Shown in pieces: positions 6,608 to 17,626 of a stretch of DNA of 25,349 bases. Numbering within the stretch: the first letter of the stretch is position 1; every line of letters starts with the position of its first letter. The stretch comes from Leucosporidium creatinivorum. Its lineage: Eukaryota; Basidiomycota; Microbotryomycetes; Leucosporidiales; Leucosporidiaceae. The stretch is taken from the NCBI GenBank assembly GCA_001600635.1, contig BCKL01000039.1:172714-198062 (forward strand). Direction: 5' to 3'. The notes beneath the pieces were generated by a model. The model worked only from the letters and a program-made list of their open reading frames with translations. It made no database searches and was not told the DNA's origin. Made by a program: the position numbers and the translations under genes.

Positions 6608-9600
6608 TTACCTCCGATCATCCGAGATTCGTGCCCGCTCCCTACTCTTCCTCGACGTCCGCAGAAGCCAAGTGAAGGCGTCTTTAACCTTGTTGGGGTT
6701 CTGCTCGGTGACAGCACTGCTCAAGGGAGGAGGAAAAGGTCAGCTCGCTGCGCCGAGAAGGAGAGGAAGGAGGAGCAACTCACGCGCCGAACTTTCCAGC
6801 AAACTCGACCTTCTCCGCATCGTTGACGACTTTTGGTGGTAGCCTTTCCAGCGCAGGAGCGATACCCTGAGCGAGCTGCTGAGGGAATTGGATCGAAAGA
6901 AGGCGGAAGACAGTGAGGATGTTGGTGCTCGCATCTTCTCCGCCCTCGACCAATCCCTCCAGTAGGATCAAGACGAGTTGCGAGCTCGAACCTTCCACGA
7001 CGCTCCGGATGGCGGTAGCGAATGTAGGGTAAGCGCCGAAGTGGGCAGGGAGGTTCGGCTGGGAGGGATCGAATTGAAGGGCCTCGTGGCCGATGATGGA
7101 GCGGATGGTGTCGAGTGCGGCGAGGACAATTTGAGGAGAGAGGAGGGTGAGGGTGGAGAGAAGGGATTGGAAGGAGGAGGGGAAAGAAGGGGAGAGGAAG
7201 ACGGTGGTGGGCGAGTATTCGATGAGGTCGTTGACGAGGTGAACGTAGTCGTCGAGGACTATTGCAGGAGAGAGAGGGGTCAGCGAGGGGATGGAGGGAA
7301 TATAAGAGGTAACTCACTATCGGCCACCTGCGCCGGCGCCGTACTCTGCAGCAGCTGGAACAACTTGGTGCTCTCCCTCTCAAAAGCCAGCTTGACCGCC
7401 TGATCAAAGTTCCTCTCCTCCCTCCTCGCAAACATATCGACCATCTTGCCGGTGATCCAAAGGTAGCTCGACGCCGGCGCCTTCTCGAACTCAACTGCCA
7501 GCCGCTCAAGGATGGCAGGGGCGACGGCGAAGGCCTGCTCGTCGAAGAACTGGAGGCCTCGGCGAAGGGCGATGCAAGTCTTCTCCGCAACAAGGGCGTT
7601 GGATCCGTACTTGGCGAGCCATGCGTCGAATACACCCCAGACTTGACTGCACGTCTCGGCGCAGGAAGCGGGGAGTCCATCCGGCAGCTGACCGACGATG
7701 GCGAGGTACATGTCGATCCTTTCGAAGGCGTCGCATGCTGCTCGGAGTTCGTCCTTTGTTGCTGGTGCGTCGCGGGAGGCGAGCGAGTGGACGAGCTCGA
7801 CGTTGGGCATGACGAAGTTCGAAAGGGCTTGGGCTTGCTCGGAGGGGGGCATGACGACGATGATGTGGGCCATGGCTGCTGCTAGGTCGAGAAGATCTTC
7901 GGCGCCGATTTTGGAGGAGACGGATTGGAGGAATGTGTGGAGTTGAGGAAGGTAGGGGACGAGGTGGTGGGAGCAGTCCTTGCAGAGGTACTTCATCGCC
8001 TGAGCGGCAGCGGCCGAGACGTCTGCCTCGCCGCTCTGCGCTTCCTGCTCGAATCCCGAGGAGATGTAGGGGAGTTGGAACTGGATGTGCTCGGGGTGGT
8101 AGTCGATCCATTGGGTGTAGCGGCCGATGACGAGGATGGCGGCGTAGCGGATCTTGGGGTGCGGTGGGAGTTTGGGAAGGACGTCCATGATTTGGGGCAT
8201 GATCTCATTGTCGCGAGGATCGACCTCCGCGCCCATCGAGCGCATAGAGAAGAGAGGAGCCTCGACGTCCTGCCACTTGACGGCTCCTCCGCCGCTCGAG
8301 AGGGCTGCCGAGATGATGTCGAATGAGCGACGAAGGCAAGTCGTAGCGCCGAGGACGCCACAGCAGTCCTTGAGGGTGTCGCCGATGGTGTGGCGGAAGT
8401 TGCGGAAAGTATCGCGCTCGTGGCCGATGAGCGAGGCCTCGTCGTCGGGGTAGTGGAGGTGTCGAATGATGGTCCCGACGAGGTTGGCGAACACCTCCAG
8501 CATGGCGGGAGAGGGAGGAGTCGTTTCCCGCACCTTCCGAATGCCCTTGGAGAGCTTGTACCAAAAGTTGAGAGTGATACCGACGATCTCGAGGTTGTCG
8601 TAGGCGGCGCACTCGGCGATTGCTTGGACGAGAGGAAGGAACGATTCCTGGTGCTGCACGATGAGGGGTTCGTACCACTCTCCCGCCTCGACGAGAACGC
8701 GACACAGTCCCCTCATCCGATCCTCGTCGTCCCGTGTGGCTGGGTCCGAGAGACTAGCCTTGAGCGCCGTGAGCTGGGGCACAATCTCCTGGATGACGGC
8801 GACGTTGTCCTGCAGCTCTTGTGTCTCGTGGATGATGTCGACGAGGGCATCGACGGCGGTTTCGAACAGCTCGTCGTTGGGTAGGGAGGCGAATGCGGAG
8901 GAGAGGATGGCCGAGCCGGCGATGGAGGAGGCGCTGGCCTGGCCGGTGCGAAGCCAGGCGCCGAGGCAGGCGAAGCATTGGTTGTGCAGCGCGGGGGTGA
9001 TTCCTATAGCACATAGAGAGGTCAGCTAGCGTCCGAGGAGATGTAGGAAGGTCCAACTCACCCGGCGCCGAGACGTACATCGACAGCAAGCCGATGACCT
9101 GACTCCCCCGCTCGACACTCTTGCCTCCACCCCTCCCGAAATCATTCTTGACCTCCAACTTGAAGTTACTATTATACTCCTCCGCCAGCACCTGCAACCA
9201 TTCGAGCAGCGCTCCCGCCATGGCCGGATCCTTGCCAAACAGCTCAATCATCGAAGCGGTCGGATCGTTCCATTCCTCCGCCGTGAGTTGCAGAGCCAGG
9301 TCTGCTAAAGCGATGCAGATTTGAGTGAGGATGACGCGAGGGCCGGAGGAGAATTGGCGGAGGGCGGTGAGGAGTGAGTCGCGGAGGGGGAGGAGGTGCG
9401 CGCTGGGGAGCGTGTCGAGGTCGTAGGTGATCTGTAGGAGTAGCGTGAGGTCAGTCGGAGCTTCTAAAGTGATATCAGGTATCGCTCACCTTTGTGCGGA
9501 AGGTCTGCGCGGCAAAGAGCTTGGTCTCTACTGGTGCGTCCGGCGCGAAGAGGATGAGCTGAGCTGTAGCCCAGGCGTCGTGCTGTGGAGAGGCAAGAGC

Positions 9601-10030
9601 TGGATCAGCAAGGTACACTATCATGCTTAGAGCTGAACACGAGCCCTCGTAGAGCTGTCCATGACGAGCGAGAGCCGGCGAGCAAGGTGTTGTTGACGTC
9701 GAGCTCGCCGCCAGCTGCTTCCCACCTGCCGAGCTGAGCTCTGTAGCCCTCCGTCCTTTCCCCAAGCATCATTAACAGCCTCCCTAACCGCCCAAAGTCC
9801 CAGCTCAGCCCGCTCCGCTACAGCAGCTCCCTCCCTTCCTCCCGCTTCCTCCTCCTCTGCTCCGCTCGCCTCCTTCCCTGCTCGCCTACAGCGCCAGTTG
9901 ATCAACTCACGCTCTTTTGAAACTCCTTCAACCACCCATCCGCCTTCTCCTTGGCACTAGGATTCGGATCCGAGTAGAGGCACTTGAGAGCTTCGACCAC
10001 TTGCTGCACGGCGCCTGAGTTGTCCGCCAT
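6608..10030 (-). CDS. MTR10: Importin-beta family nuclear transport receptor, MTR10 / transportin-3 type
   Basis: Karyopherin that imports SR-type and mRNA-binding proteins in yeast and animals; it shuttles between cytoplasm and nucleus and binds RanGTP. Exons (minus): 10030-9911, 9582-9490, 9431-9062, 9003-7318, 7258-6784, 6716-6608. They total 2853 nt, an unbroken 950-residue frame, the usual size for the family. The N-terminus has the importin-beta pattern (WLKEFQKS, then AWATAQLIL and ETKLFAAQTFRTKI), followed by DSLLTALRQF and IALADLALQ, helical HEAT-type repeats along the whole length (for example EIVGITLNFWYKLSKGIRK) and a basic tail (LLRTSRKSRERARI). Intron 1 (9583-9910) is 328 nt, long for this window. 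Choice of MTR10/TNPO3 over other importins rests on overall sequence feel; the family call is firm. Confidence 0.9.
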
Positions 10031-10611
10031 GCTTGTACGTCGATAGAGATAAAGGAGAGGTCAAGATGAGAGGGGTTTGGCTCTGCTGGACGAGCTTTTG
10101 CTGGAGACGAGGCGGTAGACGGCGACGAGGAGAGTTGGAGAAGGAGGGAGAGGGACGCGAGGCGAGGTTGGGCGAAGGCAATCGAGGAGGCGAAGGCTAC
10201 AAAGGGCTCAAGGCAGGACTGAGGGCGCATTCAAGTTCTTTAGCACTTCTATGCCGTTTCGTGTGCTGTCCTCAGCTGTTGGTGCTGGTCGCCGATGCTC
10301 GGCGAGAGCGGAGGGAGGGAGCCGCTTAAAGCAGGCGCTGCTCGCTTCTGCTGCACATCCCAGTTGATCTGCAGAGCTCTGCTATAGAGCAACCGTGACT
10401 CTCAGTGCCTTGATAGGTTCGTCAGACTCATCCTCTGCAAACCCTGGTCGCTCGGCGATCCTCTCTCGGGGCGCTCGCGTCTCCTGTGAGTACGTTGGAT
10501 CGCTGTCGACCAGCGAGAGTGTAGCGATTACAAGTGCTAAGAGCGGTGTGGTGTGAAGAGGATGGTATCTAACTGCTGGGCGGGGAACGAGGGGAGGGGG
10601 GAGTGGAAGAC
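10031..10611. other. Intergenic: MTR10 promoter and DOHH 3' flank
   Basis: No coding segment is supported. It contains the upstream region of MTR10 (next to 10030) and the downstream flank of the DOHH gene, both on the minus strand. A CTCGGCG element lies near 10297. Confidence 0.6.
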
Positions 10612-11898
10612 TCAAGCCGAGACGGCCGTCTGCAAAGGAGCAGCGTACTGGAAGTCGCCGGAGCGCTCGTACTCGAACTGCGATGATGATTCAAAGGTCA
10701 GTCCGGCGTCCGAGGAGCACAGAAACGTAGAAGAGCTCACCATATCCAACGCGACCTCACAGCTCTCCCTAACGACCCTAGGGACTCCCTCCTTCTTGCA
10801 CATCTCCTCCAACACGGGCAGACAGTCATCCGTGGCGATACCTCCAAGCGCTTCGGCAGCTTCATGGCGGACCATATCCTCTTCGTCCTCCTTCTTGAGC
10901 ACGGTAACGAGAGAAGGGACCGAGTGAGGGGAGGACAGCTGGCCAAAGACGTAGGCGATTTCATGACTATTGCGTCGACGATAGAGTCAGCGAGAGAGTT
11001 GGGAAAGGGGATGGAGCGAAGTGACACACCGGAACAGCGCACTCTCATCACCGAACCCACTAGCGAGCGCTAGGACAGCCTCCTTCCCTCCGTCATTCCT
11101 CAGCGCAAACATGGCGCGGTACCGTTCGAACAGCGTCAGCTCGGTGTTGTTTAGCTGAGCCTTGAGCTCCGCGACCGAGAGTGTGGACTTGGCTGTCGAT
11201 GCCGCGAGTGGGGAGTGAGTCGAGGCGGGGGCAGGGTCGATGGTGGCGAAGGCGCTGTTGAATTGCAAGGGGGTGAGCTCGGGCTCGGTCGAAGAAGATC
11301 AGAGACAGGGGAAACGTACTTGGGAGCAGCGTTCTTGCCCTCCTCCGAGTTATCCCACTCGATCTTGGCAATGGCAATCTCGGCCGTCTCCCTCAAGCTC
11401 GGGTTCTCGTGCTTCAAGAAAGGCCTGAGGACCTCAAGGGAGGAAGGGTCGGAGATGGCGCCCATAGCCTCAGCAGCCTGTTTCGTTTGGAGAGGCATCG
11501 CCGAAGGTCAGCTCGGGGGCGACAAGGAGGCAGAGGAAAGCCGAGACGAACCTCGTGCCGGACCATAGGGTGCTCCTCGGTGTCCTCCAACACACGCTGC
11601 AGGATAGGAAGAGCCCTGGTGTCTTTGATCTGTCCCAAGCAGTACGCGAGCTCATGCCCCAGCAGCGCCGACTGCTTGTCGAACCCTGCGAATCGACGGC
11701 AATGTGAGCTATTCCAAGTTAGTAAGAGCAGCGCGAGGTGTAGCGTTACACACCCTTGCCGATAACCTCGATAGCCCTGGGCCCTCCAAGCGATTTGAGC
11801 GTAAAGAGAGCGCGGAAACGAGCGGCCAAGGGAGTCGAGTGCGAGTTGAGCTGCTGGTCCAGCGAGACAAAGTTGGCTTCGAGTTGAGCGGCGTCCAT
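10612..11898 (-). CDS. LIA1: Deoxyhypusine hydroxylase (DOHH)
   Basis: Completes hypusine formation on translation factor eIF5A by hydroxylating deoxyhypusine with a di-iron centre. Exons (minus): 11898-11754, 11685-11552, 11477-11320, 11254-11030, 10966-10741, 10677-10612; 954 nt, 317 residues, normal for the family. Two halves of HEAT-like repeats are joined by a linker of low complexity (about residues 147-175). All four His-Glu iron-binding pairs are present at residues 59/60, 92/93, 222/223 and 255/256, with the expected 33-residue spacing in each half ([40 protein letters not shown]). The C-terminus [11 protein letters not shown] is typical. Several donors are GTGTGT or GTTCGT. It is divergent from MRT4 across 157 bases. 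Confidence 0.95.
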
Positions 11899-12055
11899 CG
11901 TAATACAGAAGTCGAGAAGTGAAGAAGCGAGAAACGAGCTGTAGGAGGTCAAGAAGCAAGCCGCAAATCTCAGCTTCCAAAACCGCACTTCTCGACTTTT
12001 TGAAGCCTCAACTCGGCTCTGCTTCACCCGTCTCACTTCGCTTCTATCCTACATC
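11899..12055. promoter_or_regulatory. Shared divergent promoter of DOHH and MRT4
   Basis: Only 157 bases separate the two start codons, so both promoters must lie here or overlap the 5' ends. No TATA box is obvious. The pairing of a hypusination enzyme with a ribosome assembly factor suggests co-regulation with translation capacity; that is inference. Confidence 0.6.
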
Positions 12056-13089
12056 ATGGTGAGCTACAGCAAGCAGCCTACAAGTACCGCGCTAACCCTG
12101 CTCCCCTACAGCCCCGTTCCAAGCGCAACACAGTGATCGCCCTCACCCAAACCGACAAGAAGTCGAAGGCGCACAAGGGAGAGCTCATCAACACCATCAG
12201 GGAGCAGGCCGAGCAGTTCACCTACGTTTGGGTCTTCGATGTCGAGCACATGAGGAACAACATCCTGCAGGAGGTCAGGACCGCGTGGAAGGGAAGCAGG
12301 TGAGTTCGACGGTGCTGCTTGCGAAGAGCGCGCAGAGACGGTTGTTTTGCTTTGAGAGCGAGGTGGGGGCTGTAAGGGAGCAAGATGAGATTGCTGATAC
12401 CTTGCTGCTATCAACAGGATCTTCCTCGGCCGTAACGCCGTCATGCGGAAAGCTCTCGGCGCTACTGTAGAGGATGAGTGTCGACTCGGCGTCCACAAGG
12501 TCGCCAACGTGAGTTCACCAGCTTGCTCGACTTTCTGAAGCTCCGCTAACGCTTCACTATCACTCTGCAGCTCCTCGAAGGTAACCGTGGTCTCCTCTTC
12601 ACCAACGAAGAGCCCAAGGTCGTGCTCGAATGGTTCGCCGACTTCAAGAAGGAGGACTTCGCCCGGTCAGGCAACGTGATTGAGGAGGAGTTCGTTCTTC
12701 CTGCTGGTACGTTACTCTCTCTTCCTTCCTCCCTCTCCCTCTCTGACCTCTTTGCCCCGAACAGGACCCATCATGATGGGCGAGGAGACCGCCCCCCACT
12801 CCCTCGAGCCCCAATTCCGCAAGCTCGGACTCTCTACCCATCTTACCCGCGGAGTTCCCACCCTGAACGCCGACCACACCGTCTGCAAGAAGGGAGATAC
12901 CCTCAACTCGAACCAGGTCAACCTTCTCAAGCTGTTCGGCAAGCCTCTGGCTACTGTGAGCTTCTCTTGCTGCTTCGTGCTGCGTCGATTATCGAGCTGA
13001 TGGTTTGTGATACACAACAGTTCCAAATCATCCCCCGTCTTGGTGTTCAGGTCACGGATGGCTCGGTTTGCGGTGGCATCGAGGCTTGA
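12056..13089 (+). CDS. MRT4: Ribosome assembly factor Mrt4 (P0-like)
   Basis: Nucleolar paralogue of ribosomal stalk protein P0 that occupies the P0 site on pre-60S particles and is later exchanged for P0. Exons: 12056-12058 (the ATG alone), 12112-12299, 12418-12508, 12571-12706, 12765-12955, 13021-13089; 678 nt, 225 residues, close to the usual size. The N-terminus MPRSKRNTVIALTQTDKKSK is the family signature, followed by FTYVWVFDVEHMRNNILQEV, the RIFLGRNAVMRKALG segment and NRGLLFTNEE. The C-terminal part (LNSNQVNLLKLFG, IIPRLGVQV) matches the P0-like domain, and the acidic stalk tail of P0 is absent, as expected. The start codon ends exactly at the donor of intron 1 (12059-12111). Confidence 0.94.
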
Positions 13090-13500
13090 GCTTCGGCGCT
13101 GAGCCCGGACGAGGAGAGGTGCATATTTCTGTGCTAGGTGGAGATGATGGGTGTATGATGTAGCGTTGTGCGACCCGAGGTGGTGTTGCACTGTATCTGT
13201 ACCGTCTCAACTTCGGGCTTGAGGAGGAAGAGGGGAGCGGAAGGAGAGACCTCGGCGGTGCAGAGCAAGGAGCTGGCTACTTGCTGAACGTCGCGAAGGT
13301 AGTCACAGATGCGCCGACAGCATCTCGTCTACGGCGGCAAGCTACAATTCGGCACTTTCGGTCCCGCCCAAGCCGCCGCCCCCTTTCCCCCCCTCGGAGA
13401 TAGAAAAACTCGGCGTAAAGTCCTTCTCGTCTCTTGACTTCCTACTCGCTCGTTCTCTCGACCTCTTCTTCAAATCCTCAAAGAAAGAAAAAAAGCAGAG
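13090..13500. other. Intergenic: MRT4 3' flank and promoter of the next gene
   Basis: No coding exon is supported. It contains a C-rich run near 13378-13395 and a purine-rich run just before the next ATG (AAGAAAGAAAAAAAGCAGAG), which suits a leader sequence. Confidence 0.55.
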
Positions 13501-14387
13501 ATGAGTGATCAGTATCCCCATCATCAGCGCCGACGCACTGCTCCCGGCGGACCAGTTCGGCGGCCCCTGCCTAACCTCCCGCATACCAGCTCTCGTGTGT
13601 CGTCCTCGGCCTCTGCGGCTTCTTCTCACGACTCACACCTCTTCCCACTCTACAGCCTTCGCCTCGTCCGCCTCGTCCGCCTCCGAATCCGACACAACTC
13701 GTCGCCCTTCCCACGGCATCGGCGGAGGCCGCCCTCTTCACCTGAACAATCAGCCCCCATCCCTTCAGTTCCCCCCTCAAGCAACCTCCACCTACCGTCC
13801 CGGTCCCACCCTCGAACAGCACCGTCAAGCAGCAGCTCGGACTCGTCAAGTAGACGAAGCTCTGGGTCTCCCATCCGCTCGCCCCGACCACCTCCCAGCC
13901 TATCAGCCCTCTGCTCGCCCCAACCCTAACTCCAACGCCGCCTACAGAGAGTTCCTCTCTCAGCGCAATCCCATCCGTTCTGCCGACGAAGTTCTCGGAC
14001 TTGACGGGCCTCCTTCCCACCAGCGCCGTGCGCCTCAGCAACAGCAGCGACCTCAGCCCTTCATGTACACGTCTCAGCCGCTCCAGGGACATCGCACAGA
14101 TGTTGCCCCTCGCCCGCCGTCAAACATCAGGGGCATTGACGATGTGCTCGGCGTGACGGGCAACGAGGGCGTGCCGGGGTATGAGGGCAGGCGGGGTTCG
14201 GAGCCAGCGAGGCAGGTTCCTTGTGAGCTTTCTCGCTTCTTAAGTAAAGCAGGGTCGATGCGCGGAGAACGAATGCTGACTTCCCGACTTGACCCAACGT
14301 ACAGACTGGCAGCAGCACTCGCTGGGAAAGCCGACCGTCTGGCGCACGGGAGCGACGTCGGGAGCGAGGTACTTTGCTGGGCTCTAG
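13501..14387 (+). CDS. Disordered protein with three copies of an R-x-x-D-[DE]-[AV]-L-G motif
   Basis: Not recognised as a known family. Exons 13501-13594, 13656-14222 and 14305-14387 give a continuous 247-residue frame; both introns have good acceptors (CTACAG, GTACAG), and the second donor is GTGAGC. The protein is rich in Pro, Ser, Arg and Gln and is probably unstructured. A short motif recurs three times: RQVDEALGL (95-103), RSADEVLGL (139-147) and RGIDDVLGV (190-198), each just after a basic residue and followed by a Pro/Gly-rich linker. The last 27 residues (WQQHSLGKPTVWRTG onward) look more ordered. Such spacing suggests a multivalent docking protein, but no partner can be named. The ATG at 13501 keeps exon 1 in frame; an ATG at 13505 is in the wrong frame for splicing. 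Confidence 0.7.
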
Positions 14388-14648
14388 GTCGATGGTCAGG
14401 TCGGAAGCGTCAAATGGTTCGTTATCGAGTGTTCCTTTGACAGCTGGGAAGCGAGAAGCAGAGAGATGCGAAAGCCGAAGCAAGCCTCGCGCCGAGCTCT
14501 CCAGCTGACCTTGCCGACAACGAGAAAGCTGAGTGGTACAGAAATTGCGCATGTACAAAGTGTCTACGGAAGATCTGTTCTACATTCGGTGTGGTCCCCT
14601 TAGACCAAGCACGCCCACCTCGATACTACCCTCAAAGCATCGCCGAGA
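14388..14648. other. Convergent 3' intergenic region
   Basis: Two convergent genes end here, 261 bases apart. No coding or RNA gene is seen; it should hold both polyadenylation sites. Confidence 0.55.
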
Positions 14649-16155
14649 TCAAGCAAGAGAACCGCCTCGCTGCACCATTCCCATCTCTCCCGCCTGCTTA
14701 CCGCTCTCGGCAAAGGAGTTGGATGCAGGAGAGTCGATCGCGGTGTGCTGAAGGCAGGCGAAGTGCTTGGTGGGAGGGAAGACGCTGCGAGGGGCAGAGA
14801 GGGCGGGGAGGAAGCGAGGAGGTCAGCGACCCAAGAGCTACAGATTGCTGAGTGTAAAAGGAGTAGCTCACTTGATAGACCACATGGCGATGGCTACAGG
14901 GATAGCGTCGAGGAGGAAGAGCATCTGATTGGTCTGTTCGAGAGAGAAAATGGTCAGCTCGGCGCTCGCTCAACTCGGCGCTGCCGCCTCGAGTCAAGCC
15001 TCGGACTCACAGCAATTGCTCCATCGAAGCCATCGCCAAGCTCCGCGCTACGGTAGAAGCCTCGAATGATGATCATGAGACTGCAGATGGCCATGCCGAT
15101 GACCGCCTTACGACTTCCTTGGCCTCCAGGACGAGAGCTGGCTTGCTCGAGTTGAGGGCGAGAGCGAAGGGCCCAATAGACGAAGTAGATGACGTAGATG
15201 ATCATGATGACGAGCTGAAAGACGATTCCAACGAGCATGATGCTGCGAGCGGGAGGGCAACGGTCAGCTCCATGCTCGGCGCTCGTTTCCCGAGCCGACG
15301 AGCTCACCGACCGCCAGTTCGGCTTCCCTCGGACGTGTTGGAGGTAGCTGCCATCCCACCGCCAGCGGCTTGAATGACGAGCGAGACCACGTCGGCGACG
15401 ATGAAGATGATCTTGAACATTTTGGATGAGAGGGGTGATGTCGAAGGAGAGACGCGTTGGATGAGCACGCCAAGGAGCATGTAGCTGTGGATAGAAGGAG
15501 TGCAAGATCATGTGAGGAAGTGATGGGTGAAGATGAAGGTGCAGCAAGGTCAGCGCCGAAGAAAGGCGAAAGACAGCAACGCCGAGCGAAGCGAGAGACG
15601 GCGAGGCCAAGCGAGATGAATAACTTACAGACCGGCCGATATGAAGGTGGGAGCAATTGTCAAGCAGCAGATCTGCATCAAGTAGCCGTCCGAGAAGATG
15701 CTGAAATGCGACCACAGGCGACCGCCCCAGCCGATGATCTCGACTGTGAGGGCGAGAAAGATCAGCTTTCGGTCTACGGTGAGCGTCTACTGCAAAGGGG
15801 AGGTGTAGTTTCAGCTACTACTTACCAAAACCGCAGATGGGGAAGACGACCATCCACTTCATCGACTTCTTGACGTTGCCCGGACGACGGAACACGAAGA
15901 TTTGGAGCAGGTGCAGCAGAGTCGACCCCGAGAAGATGATGAGGAAGATGATTGCCTGTGTTAAGGATGGATATGTAGTGGAAGAGACGAAAAAGCAGAA
16001 GAGGGACGAGATGTCGGCGAGGAAGGAAGGTCAGCGAGGCCGAATCTCGCTTATGTAGGCTGGTAGACACTCACCATCGCCAGACTGGGTACATAGCGGT
16101 CATAAGGGTTCAGTAACTCTTCCTCTGTAGCGTTGGCGGTCGAGTTGGATGACAT
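14649..16155 (-). CDS. RTA1-like seven-helix membrane protein
   Basis: Member of the fungal RTA1/RTM1/RSB1 family, linked in yeast to resistance to 7-aminocholesterol and to sphingoid base export. Exons (minus): 16155-16075, 15955-15826, 15743-15629, 15484-15308, 15242-15011, 14933-14872, 14784-14649; 933 nt, 310 residues, usual size. Seven hydrophobic segments are visible, beginning AIIFLIIFSGSTLLHLLQIF, MKWMVVFPICGFG, YLMQICCLTIAPTFISAG, MFKIIFIVADVVSLVIQ, IMLVGIVFQLVIMIIYVIYF, AVIGMAICSLMIIIRGFYR and MLFLLDAIPVAIAMW. Family marks are present: EIIGWGGRLWSHF, IQAAGGG after helix 4, and RGFYRSAEL before the last helix. The N-terminus NSTANATEE has possible N-glycosylation sites. Substrate unknown; plasma membrane location is inferred from the family. 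Confidence 0.9.
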
Positions 16156-17049
16156 AGTCGAGCGAGTTCGGCGTTGGATTGACGAGAGAGTGGAAAAGAG
16201 AGAGGGGTTTGGCTGGTTGAAGGTTAAGATTGAGGTGCACCAGTCGATATGCAGTCGATTAACGAGGGAAGTGAAGCGCAAGAGCAAAAGCTGCAGCTCT
16301 CGCCTTTTCTACGCCTTCCTCCTCACTCCTTCCGCAGCACCGCCGAGATTCCACGACGGAGCGCTAACTTGAACTCGACGGGCAGTCGAGTCACAGCGGT
16401 GCTGGTTTGTCAGCATTGCAGGGCAGCATCGCATCTGCGCGATAAAGCTGTGTGGTGAGATGAAACGTCGAGGCGGGAGCTTTAGGAAAGAGCTGCAGCT
16501 CGGCGAAAGGGGTCGAGCCGAGAGCGAGAGGAAGAAGGCTTGCAGCTGTTGGAACGGCTCAGGCGCGGGCGAAATGTACAATCATCACACAAGCCAGCAG
16601 CTTCAGCCCTCAAAGCGCTTGCAAGGTGCTCTCATCGCAGGCCGAACTCATCGCTTCCCGCCTGCTCGGCGTTCCCGAGAGGCGCTGCATCTCGATTGCA
16701 GCGCTCTCTTTGAGCTCTGTCGAGTCACTGAACCTCGGCGGTTGGTATGTACGGAGACCGAGTCACCCTGCACAGGAGCAAGGGAGCTTTCGGCATCGCC
16801 GTTCGGCTTTTTGGGGGAAGATGGCGTCGCCGAGCAGATTGAGCGAGCCCGAGCAGGATGCGGTGAGATCTACAGGCAGTAGCAGAGCAATTTTTGTGGC
16901 TGACCGAGTCGACTTTGCTGGTGCGAGCAGGTCGTCGCCTTCCCCACAGCGAGTGAATGTCTTCATCGCGCTCACCGAGCAGCTCTCCGTTTCGGCCTCT
17001 CGATCCTTTCCGTGCGGCGTTCTGAGGTTCAAATCTTTCCAGCGCTCTC
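16156..17049. other. RTA1-like promoter and possible tail of the right RPN12 relic
   Basis: About 16156-16600 is upstream of the RTA1-like gene. Between about 16740 and 17049, minus strand, a stretch (IASCSGSLNLLGDAIF-like after a plausible acceptor) faintly resembles the C-terminal Rpn12 pattern, but frames are broken and I would not annotate it as exon. Confidence 0.4.
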
Positions 17050-17626
17050 CTGTGAGACAACTGTTGTCTCGTCCATCCTCTACAACCCCTTTGCTCTCCT
17101 TGATCTCGGTCTCGAGCGTCTCCAGCAGAGTGTGGAACTCGGCGATACGGTTCTGAGAAAGCAGGCGGAGGAGGGAGAGAGCGAAGAGGGCCGATTGGTT
17201 CGAGGAGCGGGGGAGGTAGGCGCTGTTGGTGGTGGTCGAGGCGTGACGGAGTGAGAGGAGGGTGATATGAGAGTGGGGGAGAGCGACGGTGGAGAGGGGG
17301 GATAAGAGGGAAAGAGAAGAGAAGCGTCAAGCGAGAGAGCCAGTCAGCGATGAAGTGAGCAAGCGGCGGAAGATCAGAACGCACGCGCAAGGTCGTTGTA
17401 GCAAGTGCCCAACAGGCTCCAGTACCTCTCGCACGCAGGAACGTCCTCCGAGCGGATCGACTGAAGCGCGCCAATCTCGAGGATGTCGCCTGTTCGACAA
17501 CGAGGGTCAGCTGTAGCTCGGAGAGGGAAGAGAAGGAGACGAACGAGAGGTAGTCAGTCCTCCGATGTCGAGCTTGCTCTTATCGTCGACGTTGGGGAAG
17601 AGGAGGCTAAGCTCGGAGAGCTCGAT

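Noticed and set aside
6978-7403. Plus-strand open frames across the MTR10 gene (also 7925-8326, 8390-8884)
   Set aside because: They are opposite-strand shadows of a spliced gene with clear family identity and result from GC-rich codon usage.
13090-13500. CRISPR-like or tandem array
   Set aside because: No regular repeat-spacer pattern anywhere in the window; the organism is a fungus.
17020-17045. Possible B box (GGTTCAAATC) near the right RPN12 relic
   Set aside because: Poor match to the B-box consensus and no A box or cloverleaf around it.
16725-17474. A 249-codon open frame on the minus strand
   Set aside because: It reads through the intron between RPN12 relic exons 3 and 4 in a frame unrelated to the Rpn12 match.
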